NCBI GenBank assembly: GCA_012719495.1
Contig: JAAYAG010000135.1
Location: forward strand, 1-64,000
DNA: 64,000 nucleotides
DNA from: Bacteroidales bacterium
GTDB taxonomy: Bacteria; Bacteroidota; Bacteroidia; Bacteroidales; Prolixibacteraceae
Direction of reading: 5' to 3'
Positions within the stretch are counted from its first letter, which is position 1, and the number at the start of each line of letters is the position of its first letter. Below the pieces are notes generated by a model. The model made no database searches. It saw only the letters and a list, made by a program, of their open reading frames with translations, and had not been told where the DNA came from. Of this stretch, positions 8,320 to 17,500 are shown in pieces. The position numbers were made by a program, and so were the translations under genes.

Positions 8320-10791
8320 TTAAGAAGAGAATTTTTCCTTATCAACCAACAATGATGCAATGCGCAACTGTTGGTAAGAAAAGCGATCGCCAAAATGTGC
8401 TTTTGCCTGTCCAAGCAGCGGGTTTTCGTGCTGCAAAAAATAATCTTGAATTTCACGAAGGCTATCATCGTCTATAAATTGAGAAGTGTCAAGATCTCCT
8501 TTTTCGATGTAATTAAACAAGTGACCTTCTATGGTAGATTCGGCGAGGTTACGCATTGAAGCAATTTCGCGGATGGTTTTTCCTGATTTGAATAACTGAT
8601 AACTGTACTGATGAGAGGGCATTTTCGTTTCTTTTTCAGACTCCATAGCCAGTTCTAGCCCCTTTTCTTTTCGAAACTTCACAATCATGGACAGCAATTC
8701 ATTGCCAAATAGTGACATTTTTTTACTGCCAAACCCTTTCATCGATTTTAACCGACTTTTAGTTTCAGGTAGAGTTGTAGCTATATCGAACAGAACTTTT
8801 CCGGACAAAACTTTAACCTCGGAAACATCGAGTTCATCAGCCTTTTTGCTTCTCCATGCTTTCAATTCCCTGAAGAATTCAGGATATTTCATTCCGGCTA
8901 TTTCTGCTTTCCCAACCCCCTGCATCCGAACTGCAGGTTTTTCGATGGCTGCTTTAGAACGAATTTCAAGGTATTCTTTCACCGAAAAACCATTTTTCAT
9001 CGCTTGCAGACAGGCGTTTTTAATAGCAAGGGATTTTTCAATTTTAGCAACACTTTCATTCACTGAAGTACGAATAGCCTTATTGTCAGACTGGAACGAA
9101 GAAGATGTAAACAAAGCGCCCAAAATGGCATTCATTTTTTCGAGAAAATATATACACCCGTTTTTGATTCTCCCTTGAAAAGCATCATTTTCCAACATAT
9201 TTTGGTAAGAAGCCCTACTTGCCTCAACTTGTCGCTGAAATTTATCAGCTACAACAATTAAGTCATTTTGAATAGGGCTAAGAGTTCCACCTAATAGTTC
9301 TGCCAAGTTTCCCTGTATATTTTCCTTTTCGCTCGATAAAGTCCGCATTAGCTGTTGGATTTGAAACAAAACCGGTTTAAAATCAAAAAGATCGGCAATC
9401 AATTCCCCTTCGTACCGCGAACGTGCTTCTACTAATTCTTTTTCTCCCGGCTGATTATTTTCCACATCTGTTGAAAAACGCAACACTGTGGTATCGTTTT
9501 TTACACTTTGAATTTCTATAGGTGAACTAAGTACTAGTCCTTCAATCGATTTACACCTGCTTAACGCAACATATACTTGTCCGTGAGCAAACGACAATCG
9601 GGCATCGATGATTGCTTTTTCGAACGTAAGCCCTTGGCTTTTGTGAATGGTAATAGCCCAGGCAAGCTTCAACGGAAACTGTACAAATTTTCCCAATACA
9701 ATTTCTTCAATCTCTTGACTTTGGGGATTAATTTCATATTTATAATTCTGCCATTCAGCTACTTCTACTTCAATTTCGTTAAAATCGCCAGGACATAGCA
9801 CGATAATTTTCCCATCATCGATTGCCTTAATCGATCCAATTTTACCGTTGAAATAGCGCTTCTCAGGCGAATAGTCGTTTTTTACAAACATAACCTGAGC
9901 CCCAACTTTCAAGGTAAGGCAATACTCAGTAGGGTAAGCACTTTCGGGAAAGTCGCCTTCAATAAAAGCATTGAATGAATATGCACTGGTTTTCAGTTGA
10001 AAAAGCTTATTGTCGTTGATCTGTTGTGACTGATAATTGTGCGTAGTCAATGTTATGTACCCTTCGTTATCAGGCGGGTTAAAGCCTGAAATATAGCGGC
10101 TGTTAAGTTGCTTCAAAACTGCATCATCGATCTTATTCTCGCGCACAGCATTCAACATTTCAATAAAATATCGATCGGTTTGCCTGAAAATATGAGTCAG
10201 CTCAATGCTAACAAAAGAAGACTGTTTTAGCGCTCGACTACTGAAGAAGAAACAAGTTTCGTAATAGTTTTTAAGAATTTCCCACTCGTCGTCTTTAACG
10301 ATTGGAGCTAGCTGTTGCAAATCGCCAATCATAAGCAACTGAACGCCACCAAAAGGCTTATGCCGGCTTCTAAAACGCCTCAAAACCTGATCAATTGCAT
10401 CGAGAATATCGGCTCGAACCATGCTTATTTCATCGATCACCAATAAGTCAAGACTTCGTATTATGTTGATTTTTTCAGAGCTAAAACGTTTTATCCCTGC
10501 AGTGACATAACCATTTTGGTCGGGTTTTACCAATTGAGGTTTATCGAGATCGAATGGCAATTGTGGGCCAAGCGAAATTTGAAAAAACGAATGAATGGTA
10601 ACTCCACCTGCGTTGATTGCAGCCACTCCTGTAGGTGCCACAACAACCATTCGTTTAGGTGATTTTATTCTTAGATTATGTAAAAAAGTTGTTTTCCCGG
10701 TTCCTGCTTTTCCGGTTAGAAAAACATTCTCGCCCGTGTACTGTAGAAAATCGAAAGCGAGATTTAGCTGATCATTGGTTTGGGAAATCAT
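8320..10791 (-). CDS. PIF1/RecD-like superfamily 1 helicase with HRDC and helix-turn-helix domains
   Basis: 823 residues. The N-terminal ATPase core has Walker A (G27-KAGTGKTT-F), Walker B LLVIDEISMV near residue 117, the GDLQQLAPIV motif III and the late IHKSQGLTFEKAII motif. Together these mark an SF1B PIF1-like 5'-3' helicase. After about residue 430 comes a helical linker. An HRDC-like segment (about 650-700) has ETKSRLKSMKGFGSKKMSLFGNE. Last is an HTH_40-type winged/HTH end (about 730-823) with SGKTIREIASMRNLAESTIEGHL. The HRDC-HTH end is typical of RecQ-type helicases and is known in Bacteroidetes fused to PIF1-type cores. Likely genome maintenance or structured-DNA unwinding; the partner is unknown. 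Confidence 0.88.
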   Translation of the reverse strand: MISQTNDQLNLAFDFLQYTGENVFLTGKAGTGKTTFLHNLRIKSPKRMVVVAPTGVAAINAGGVTIHSFFQISLGPQLPFDLDKPQLVKPDQNGYVTAGIKRFSSEKINIIRSLDLLVIDEISMVRADILDAIDQVLRRFRSRHKPFGGVQLLMIGDLQQLAPIVKDDEWEILKNYYETCFFFSSRALKQSSFVSIELTHIFRQTDRYFIEMLNAVRENKIDDAVLKQLNSRYISGFNPPDNEGYITLTTHNYQSQQINDNKLFQLKTSAYSFNAFIEGDFPESAYPTEYCLTLKVGAQVMFVKNDYSPEKRYFNGKIGSIKAIDDGKIIVLCPGDFNEIEVEVAEWQNYKYEINPQSQEIEEIVLGKFVQFPLKLAWAITIHKSQGLTFEKAIIDARLSFAHGQVYVALSRCKSIEGLVLSSPIEIQSVKNDTTVLRFSTDVENNQPGEKELVEARSRYEGELIADLFDFKPVLFQIQQLMRTLSSEKENIQGNLAELLGGTLSPIQNDLIVVADKFQRQVEASRASYQNMLENDAFQGRIKNGCIYFLEKMNAILGALFTSSSFQSDNKAIRTSVNESVAKIEKSLAIKNACLQAMKNGFSVKEYLEIRSKAAIEKPAVRMQGVGKAEIAGMKYPEFFRELKAWRSKKADELDVSEVKVLSGKVLFDIATTLPETKSRLKSMKGFGSKKMSLFGNELLSMIVKFRKEKGLELAMESEKETKMPSHQYSYQLFKSGKTIREIASMRNLAESTIEGHLFNYIEKGDLDTSQFIDDDSLREIQDYFLQHENPLLGQAKAHFGDRFSYQQLRIASLLVDKEKFSS

Positions 10792-10822
10792 AGCTTAGAA
10801 TTTAAAATAATAAAAACCTACA

Positions 10823-13800
10823 TTAAGAAGCATTCTCATTAGGTGAATTTTCAACATTTGGCAAAGTAAAGCAAAACACAGATCCTTTTCCAAGAGTAGA
10901 TTCAACCCATATCTTTCCTTCCATTTGCTCAACCAATCGTTTGCAAATAGCCAGTCCTATTCCTGTTCCCCGGTATAGTTTTACTTTATCTCTGGTACTT
11001 TTATAAAAATGGTCAAATACTTTTTCGTGGTCTGTTGTATCAATCCCTGCTCCGGTATCAGCAACATAGAACCGAATAAACCCACCTTCAACAACATATC
11101 CCATTGAAATTGAACCGCTATCGGTGTATTTAAAAGCATTACTCAACAAATTTACAATCACCTGTCTAAATCGTACGGCATCATTATAAAGGTAAATATC
11201 TTCGAAGGTCCCGATGTTTTCATATTTAAAAACCAGCCTGTTTTTATTTTCCATCTCGAAATAGTTATATACTTCGAGCAATATTGACTGAACATTGAAC
11301 CTCGATTTTGATAAAATAAGCTGGTTCGCCTCGATAATAGATATATCAATAATATCGTTAATGAGTACAAACAACGACTTGCTATTGCTTTTTATCAGCT
11401 CGCAGTATTTCTCCCGTTTTTCTTCAGAGAGCCCATCGGAAACCAGCAGGTTAGAGAAACCAATAATTGCATTCATTGGTGTTCGGATTTCGTGGCTCAT
11501 ATTGGCCAGAAATGCCGATTTAAGACGATCGCTTTCCTCAGCCTTTGCTCTAGCCTGGGCTAATTGTTTGGTACGGTCTTCGACCAACAATTCAAGATTG
11601 CTCCTGTGTTTTGATAACTCATCGTTTTGCTCAAGTATAATTTTCTGTTTGGTTTCTAACAGATTATTGAGCTTCGAAAGTTCGTTGGTTCGTTTATCAA
11701 TAATCGCTTCGAGCAGGCTATTTTCGCGGTTAAGAATAATAATTCTTGAAACTACAATGAATGAGAGGGTTAAAATAATGAACAGAATTGTGAATATCTT
11801 GAAAATTGTTGACCGCCACCACGGAGGGAAAATCTCTATTAGCAACTGCCGAGGTATTGGGTTCCATATTCCGTCGTTATTAGCCCCCATTACCATAAAA
11901 GTATATTTCCCTTCAACTAGGTTTGTATAGGTTGCTGAATTCTCATTACTAGACTCAATCCATTCGGTATCATAACCTTCCAACTTATATTTATAATGGT
12001 TATTTGATGGATTAAGGTAATTGAGAGCCGCAAAAGAAATGGTAAAGTCGGTATTGGGATAATGCAATTCGAGCTTATTGGCGTCATTGATGTTTTTTGA
12101 AATTTCCTTAAACTGCGAGTTTGCATTGGGTGAAGTTTGAAGTAATAAAAAGCTCGAAAATACAATTTCGGGAACCTGTTGATTCAATTTTATGCTATCG
12201 GGGTGAAAATGGACAAAACCTTTTGAAGAACCAAAGTACATTTCTCCTTGTTTGCTTTTGTAGGCTGCATTCCGTTTAAAATTGTTAGACGGTAACCCAT
12301 CAAGGTAAGAAAAATTTTGAAAAACCGGTTTTTGAGGAGCATAAATACCATTTATAAATTTAGAAATACCATTATTTGTGCTCAGCCAAAGGTTTCCTTT
12401 ATCGTCCTCGAGGATTGCCTGAATGGTATTATCGGGCAACCCATCGATGGTTGAATATGTGCGATGAGTTTTATCAAGAGGATTAAAAAGCCTTAGCCCC
12501 GAGACACTTGTAATCCAGATATTTCCCCTACTATCTTCAAAAACGCCCTGAATATTTCCTTCGAATGAACCCGGAGCGACCCCAACCTCATGAGAAACAA
12601 TATGCTCGAAATTATCAGATTGGTAATTATACTTTTCGAGTGTATTAAACATAGAAATCAATAAATCACCGCGCGATGTTTGATAAACATGGCTCATACT
12701 ACGCCCAATCAAACTATTGGGATCGTTAGGGTTATGAATGTATTTATCAAATTTCCCGGTATTGTAATCATAGCGATTTAGTCCGCCACCAACGGTTCCA
12801 ATCCAAAGGTTCTCTTTGCTATCCTCACAAATACTAAAAACATTTTCGCTGCCAATAGCCCCCGGTGTCCCATCGGGTAGGTACCGAGTGAAATTATCGG
12901 TTTTATAATTGTAACGATGCAGCCCACCAGACCATGTACCAATCCAAAGATTCCCTTTAGAATCTTTCATAATGGCATACACCGAATTCGACGCCAAGCT
13001 TTGGTCATCGTTGGGGTCATACTTATAATGTTTGTATTTTCCACTTTTCTTATCGAGCCGACTCAAGCCCCCTTCTGTTCCAACCCAAAAATAATTATCC
13101 TCTTCGTAGAAAACATTTACCAGATTGTCAACAATCGATTCTTCGGCACGGCTCCGCTGACTTACAATGCGAAAATCTTTGGTTCGGTTGCTGAAGAAAT
13201 TAACGCCATCGCCATAGGTAAGAATCCACATATCTTTGTTCCTATCGGTAAAGAACCTGAAAACGGAATTATCACCAAGCGAATGAAAATCAGAAGGTTC
13301 ATTTTTCAACAATACATAAGAAAGCTTTGTAGAATTCACACTATTGGGATCGATAACGGCAATACCTCCACCCGAGGCCATACCAATCCAAATACGCTGC
13401 TGACTATCGGCACAAATGGATGAAATTTGCCCGTCCATAATTTTTCTAAAAACAGGAATACCTGCATTCTCAGTAAAAATATACAATCCATCGAGGGCTG
13501 TTCCAACCCACATTTGGCCATCTGGGCCTTCGAACAGAGTAGTAAAGTCGTTTACAAATTCATTTTTTTTCTCCCCAGAAATAAAGAAGGAAACAAACTT
13601 GTCCGTTTTTTTGTCATACCGGTTCAAGCCATGTTTGGTACCAATCCAAATATTCATTTTTGAGTCTTCGAAAAGTGTATTGATGTAATCGTCAGAAATT
13701 GAACCCTCTTCGGCAGGGTTATGCTGATAGTGTACTTTAGAGGCGAGATCAGCTGAAAGCCTGTATAACCCGCGATTAGAGCCGAACCAAACAGAACTGT

Positions 13801-14197
13801 CACTATCACGCAAAGAGGATATAACCGGGTGAAAAGGAAGAATAGGGTCACGTATAATACGTTCGTCGGATTTAAAAAAATGAAAAAGCCCAATTTCGGT
13901 GCACAACCAAAAACTCTCACTATCGGCATCAAGCATGTCATTAACAACAACATTGCCAATTGGCACATTATGATCGTTGGCCGGACGGTAAACTTTAACA
14001 CTTTTGCCATCGAATCGGTTAATCCCATCGTTGGTACCAAACCACATATACCCTAATCTGTCCTGATAAGCAGAACGTACCCAACTGTTTGACAACCCGT
14101 CGGCAACCGAAATTCTACGGAACAAAAACTGTTCGTTAGAAGCAATGGATTGAAAACCGATTACAAGTATGAGAGCAAGTAGAATATTTTTGAGCAT
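10823..14197 (-). CDS. Propeller-type sensor histidine kinase (no receiver or output domain)
   Basis: 1124 residues. After a signal peptide (LLALILVIGFQSIAS), residues 20-680 form a periplasmic propeller of repeated Reg_prop units such as MWFGTNDGINRFDG and LWIGTWSGGLHRYNY. A Y_Y_Y domain (about 690-755) contains YKYKLEGYDTEWIES. One transmembrane helix follows at about 770-792, then a coiled coil. HisKA carries phospho-acceptor His902 in SAFLANMSHEIRTP, and HATPase_c has DTGAGID, GTGIGLAICKRLVE and GKGSVFCFTLP. The front half matches Bacteroidetes hybrid two-component sensors for glycans, but the chain stops after HATPase, lacking the receiver and AraC domains. Same architecture as the kinase at 23453-26815. 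Ligand unknown. Confidence 0.93.
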   Translation of the reverse strand: MLKNILLALILVIGFQSIASNEQFLFRRISVADGLSNSWVRSAYQDRLGYMWFGTNDGINRFDGKSVKVYRPANDHNVPIGNVVVNDMLDADSESFWLCTEIGLFHFFKSDERIIRDPILPFHPVISSLRDSDSSVWFGSNRGLYRLSADLASKVHYQHNPAEEGSISDDYINTLFEDSKMNIWIGTKHGLNRYDKKTDKFVSFFISGEKKNEFVNDFTTLFEGPDGQMWVGTALDGLYIFTENAGIPVFRKIMDGQISSICADSQQRIWIGMASGGGIAVIDPNSVNSTKLSYVLLKNEPSDFHSLGDNSVFRFFTDRNKDMWILTYGDGVNFFSNRTKDFRIVSQRSRAEESIVDNLVNVFYEEDNYFWVGTEGGLSRLDKKSGKYKHYKYDPNDDQSLASNSVYAIMKDSKGNLWIGTWSGGLHRYNYKTDNFTRYLPDGTPGAIGSENVFSICEDSKENLWIGTVGGGLNRYDYNTGKFDKYIHNPNDPNSLIGRSMSHVYQTSRGDLLISMFNTLEKYNYQSDNFEHIVSHEVGVAPGSFEGNIQGVFEDSRGNIWITSVSGLRLFNPLDKTHRTYSTIDGLPDNTIQAILEDDKGNLWLSTNNGISKFINGIYAPQKPVFQNFSYLDGLPSNNFKRNAAYKSKQGEMYFGSSKGFVHFHPDSIKLNQQVPEIVFSSFLLLQTSPNANSQFKEISKNINDANKLELHYPNTDFTISFAALNYLNPSNNHYKYKLEGYDTEWIESSNENSATYTNLVEGKYTFMVMGANNDGIWNPIPRQLLIEIFPPWWRSTIFKIFTILFIILTLSFIVVSRIIILNRENSLLEAIIDKRTNELSKLNNLLETKQKIILEQNDELSKHRSNLELLVEDRTKQLAQARAKAEESDRLKSAFLANMSHEIRTPMNAIIGFSNLLVSDGLSEEKREKYCELIKSNSKSLFVLINDIIDISIIEANQLILSKSRFNVQSILLEVYNYFEMENKNRLVFKYENIGTFEDIYLYNDAVRFRQVIVNLLSNAFKYTDSGSISMGYVVEGGFIRFYVADTGAGIDTTDHEKVFDHFYKSTRDKVKLYRGTGIGLAICKRLVEQMEGKIWVESTLGKGSVFCFTLPNVENSPNENAS

Positions 14198-14551
14198 TTA
14201 CAGCAAATTAACCCGCTTAAATTACAATTTTTTTGAATTCAAGCTACCTGAATATTTTTGTTTTACAAGAAAATTGATTTTTAACCCAAATTTTCATTAA
14301 ATTACTAACCAGTTATAAATATAAAAGACAGTGAAAAACCTCGAGGAAGGTGACATAACAAAATCGCACAGCAAGAAGAAGACTAGTCGAGACGTTGAAC
14401 AAAGCAATATAAAAAAGCCCTACTGCAATTGCTATTACCGAGAACGCCGTTGAAATTGAATTTGGGTACATATTAAAAGACGTAACATGCTCAAGTTCTT
14501 TGTCCTCGGCAGAGGTATTAGAGTGTTGTATGAAAGTAAAATTTTAGAAAA
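14198..14551. other. Divergent intergenic region between two sensor kinases
   Basis: 354 bp with no convincing gene, RNA or repeat. It must hold promoters for both the leftward propeller kinase and the rightward kinase cluster; no clean TAnnTTTG site was found. Two short open shards read rightward: 41 codons from a GTG at 14331, and a second frame open to a TAG at 14545-14547. They could be remnants of a small gene, but support is weak. Confidence 0.4.
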
Positions 14552-17500
14552 ATGGCATCGAAAGAAGATATTAAGAATAAGAAATCAAGGATAAACCATC
14601 CATCTGAATATCATTTCAACAAACAAACCGAACTGGCTCATTTCATCCTTGAAGCCTCAGAAATAGGCACCTGGAGTTGGAATATTGACACCGATGAAAT
14701 ATATCTTGATGATAAGTGGTTTTCAATACATGGACATACCCACGATGAAAAAAATACTATTGACCGGAATACATGGAAAAGCCTTTGCCACCCTGACGAT
14801 GTTCTGCTGGTAAGCAAAGAAATAACCCGACACATCAACGGTGAAACTAATTTCTTCGAGACAGAATATCGCATGAAACACAAGCAGGGGCATTGGATAT
14901 GGATTCTCGACCGTGGAAAAATATCCGAATTCACCCCCGATGGTAAACCGCTAATTATCATTGGATCGCACCAAGACATCACCAATCGTAAAGAAAAAGA
15001 AATTGAGCTAGTACTTGAAGAAGCTCGGTTGGAAAGCCTTCTCCGTATTAGTCAACACCCCTCTTCCTTAATTTCAGAAATGCTCGATTATGCATTAGAC
15101 CAAGCCATTACACTCACTGGCAGTAAGATTGGATATATTTATTTTTACGATGAGGATACAAAGGAATTCACCCTCAACACATGGTCGAAAGAGGTGATGC
15201 AAGTTTGCACAATTGTTGAACCCAAAACCATCTATCATCTCGAAAAAACAGGCATTTGGGGCGAGGTTGTACGCCAACGCAAACCAATAATAAGCAACGA
15301 CTATACTGCCCCAAATGAATATAAAAAAGGATACCCTGAAGGCCATGCCCCATTACTGCGTTTTTTAAGCATTCCGGCATTCGACCAAGACCGGATTGTT
15401 GCCGTTGTGGGCGTTGCCAATAAAGAAGACGATTATAACAATTCAGACGTGAGGCAACTCACCCTGATGATGGATTCGGTATGGAAAATCGTAAAACGCC
15501 GCGAAGCTGAAGAAAAACTAACCCGTGCCAACAGGCTATATGCCGTTATTAGTCAAATAAATCAAGCCATTGTGCTTAACAATGATCGCGATAGCTTGTT
15601 TAATCGCATTTGCCAAATAATTGTTGAATACGGAAAATTTGCCATGGCTTGGATTGGTGAACCAGATCGTGAAACACAACAGATTATGCCTGTAGCCATT
15701 GCAGGCAACGACAACGGGTACCTTTCGTTTGCTCCCAAAATCAGTGCAGCCAACGTCCCCGAAGGAAACGGGCCAGCAGGGACCGCATTTAGGGAAAACC
15801 GTATATCCGTTTGCAACGATATAGCCAATGACCCTGATATGGCTATTTGGCGCGACGAAGCGTTAAAACGCAACTTCCGTTCAGCCATAGGACTTCCGTT
15901 GTCGCTTTATGGAAAACCTGCAGCCAGCATAACCATCTATTCATCCCAAATAAACTTTTTCAACGCCGAGGAAATAAAATTACTCGAAGAAGTGGTTTCA
16001 GATATAAGTTTTGCACTTAATGCCATTGAAACCGACTTGCAGCATCAGGAAACCATATCTGCTTTGGCCGAAAGCGAAGAACGGTTCAGGATGTTTGCCG
16101 AATCGTCTCCCGTTGGCGGCTTGATATACGACAGCAGCGGAAACATTCGTTTTCTTAGTCCACGAATTACAAAAATGTTAGGCTATACCCCCAACGACAT
16201 CCCCACGCTCGACAGTTGGTTTTTAAAAGCCTATCCAAATGATGACTATCGCGAATTTGTATCAGAGAAATGGTTTTATGCCACCAACGAAAGCATGAAA
16301 TCGGGGGAACCTATGCAGCCTCTTGAATTTAAAGTTACCGGAAAAGATGGCAAACAACTTGATATTGAATTCAGAGCAGAAGTAAACCCCGAAATATGTT
16401 TTGTCACCTTATCTGACATTACTAGCAGAAAACGTGCTGAGCATTTAGCCAACGAACGAATGAAAGAATTAAGCGCATTTTACAAGCTGTCCGAACTTTC
16501 AGAAAAGAAACCTTTTAACCTCGAAACATTCTATGCAGATTTTGTTAACGAATTTCCCAAAAGCTTCCAATATCCAGAAATCACAGCAGTTCAACTGGTT
16601 GTAGGCGAAAAAACATACTCCACTCCCAATTTCACTGGAAAAGGAGAAATGTTAATTTCACCATTGATCATTGATTCAACGTCAATTGGCCATTTAACAG
16701 TTACGTACCTCGAAGAAAAACCCGAAGAAGCCATTGGCCCCTTCCTGTTTGAAGAACGCTTGCTCACCGACGGTATTGCAGAACGTCTTTCAAAACTAAC
16801 TGAACGAAATTATGCTGAGCAACAACTAATTGAAAGCGAGAAAAAGTTTAGGAGCTTAGTGAATCAAATGCAAATTGGCATGGCTCTCCATGAAGTTATC
16901 CTCGACAAAAACGGAGAACCAATCGATTATCGATTTATTGATGTAAATCCTAGTTTTGAACTTCTTACCGGATTAAAACAAAAAGATATTGTTGGAAAAA
17001 CAGTGTTGGAAGTATTGCCCAACACAGAAAAAATATGGATAGAAAAATTCGGGCAGGTGGCACTGACCGGGCAGCCTGTAACCTTCGAAAATTATGCTCA
17101 AGAACTTAATCGCTACTATAGCGTAACGGCCTATCAACCCCGGCCAATGCAATTTGCCGTATTATCAGAAGATATTACCAAGCATAAACTTGCGTTAAAA
17201 GATATCGAGAATACCAGCAAAAAATTTCATTTTTTGAGCCAGGCAGCCACTAAAATGCTTTCGATGGAAAGCCTAAATGAGCTATACCGCTACATTACAA
17301 CATCATTGCATCAACAATATCCTAATGCAGTAATTCTGTTCTTGCTCGCTGACGAAGATCAAAATAAATCATGGATAATTGACATTAAAGGTCTTAACAG
17401 CAAGCTATTCGAAAAGACAATACAAATAGCAGGATTCGATTTTACTAAGCTCGAATTTAGCATTTTACCATCACACATCGGTTTATTTAAATCGGGCAGA

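Noticed and set aside
8687-9178. A 163-codon open frame antisense to the helicase gene.
   Set aside because: Overlaps the C-terminal part of a clear PIF1-like helicase and has no family motif.
11295-11930. A 211-codon open frame antisense to the kinase core.
   Set aside because: Low-complexity Ser/Leu/Ile-rich translation, fully overlapped by HisKA/HATPase coding sequence.
12917-13423. A 168-codon open frame on the strand opposite the propeller kinase.
   Set aside because: It lies wholly inside a well-supported coding region; the repeated propeller blades create long antisense frames with no domain of their own.
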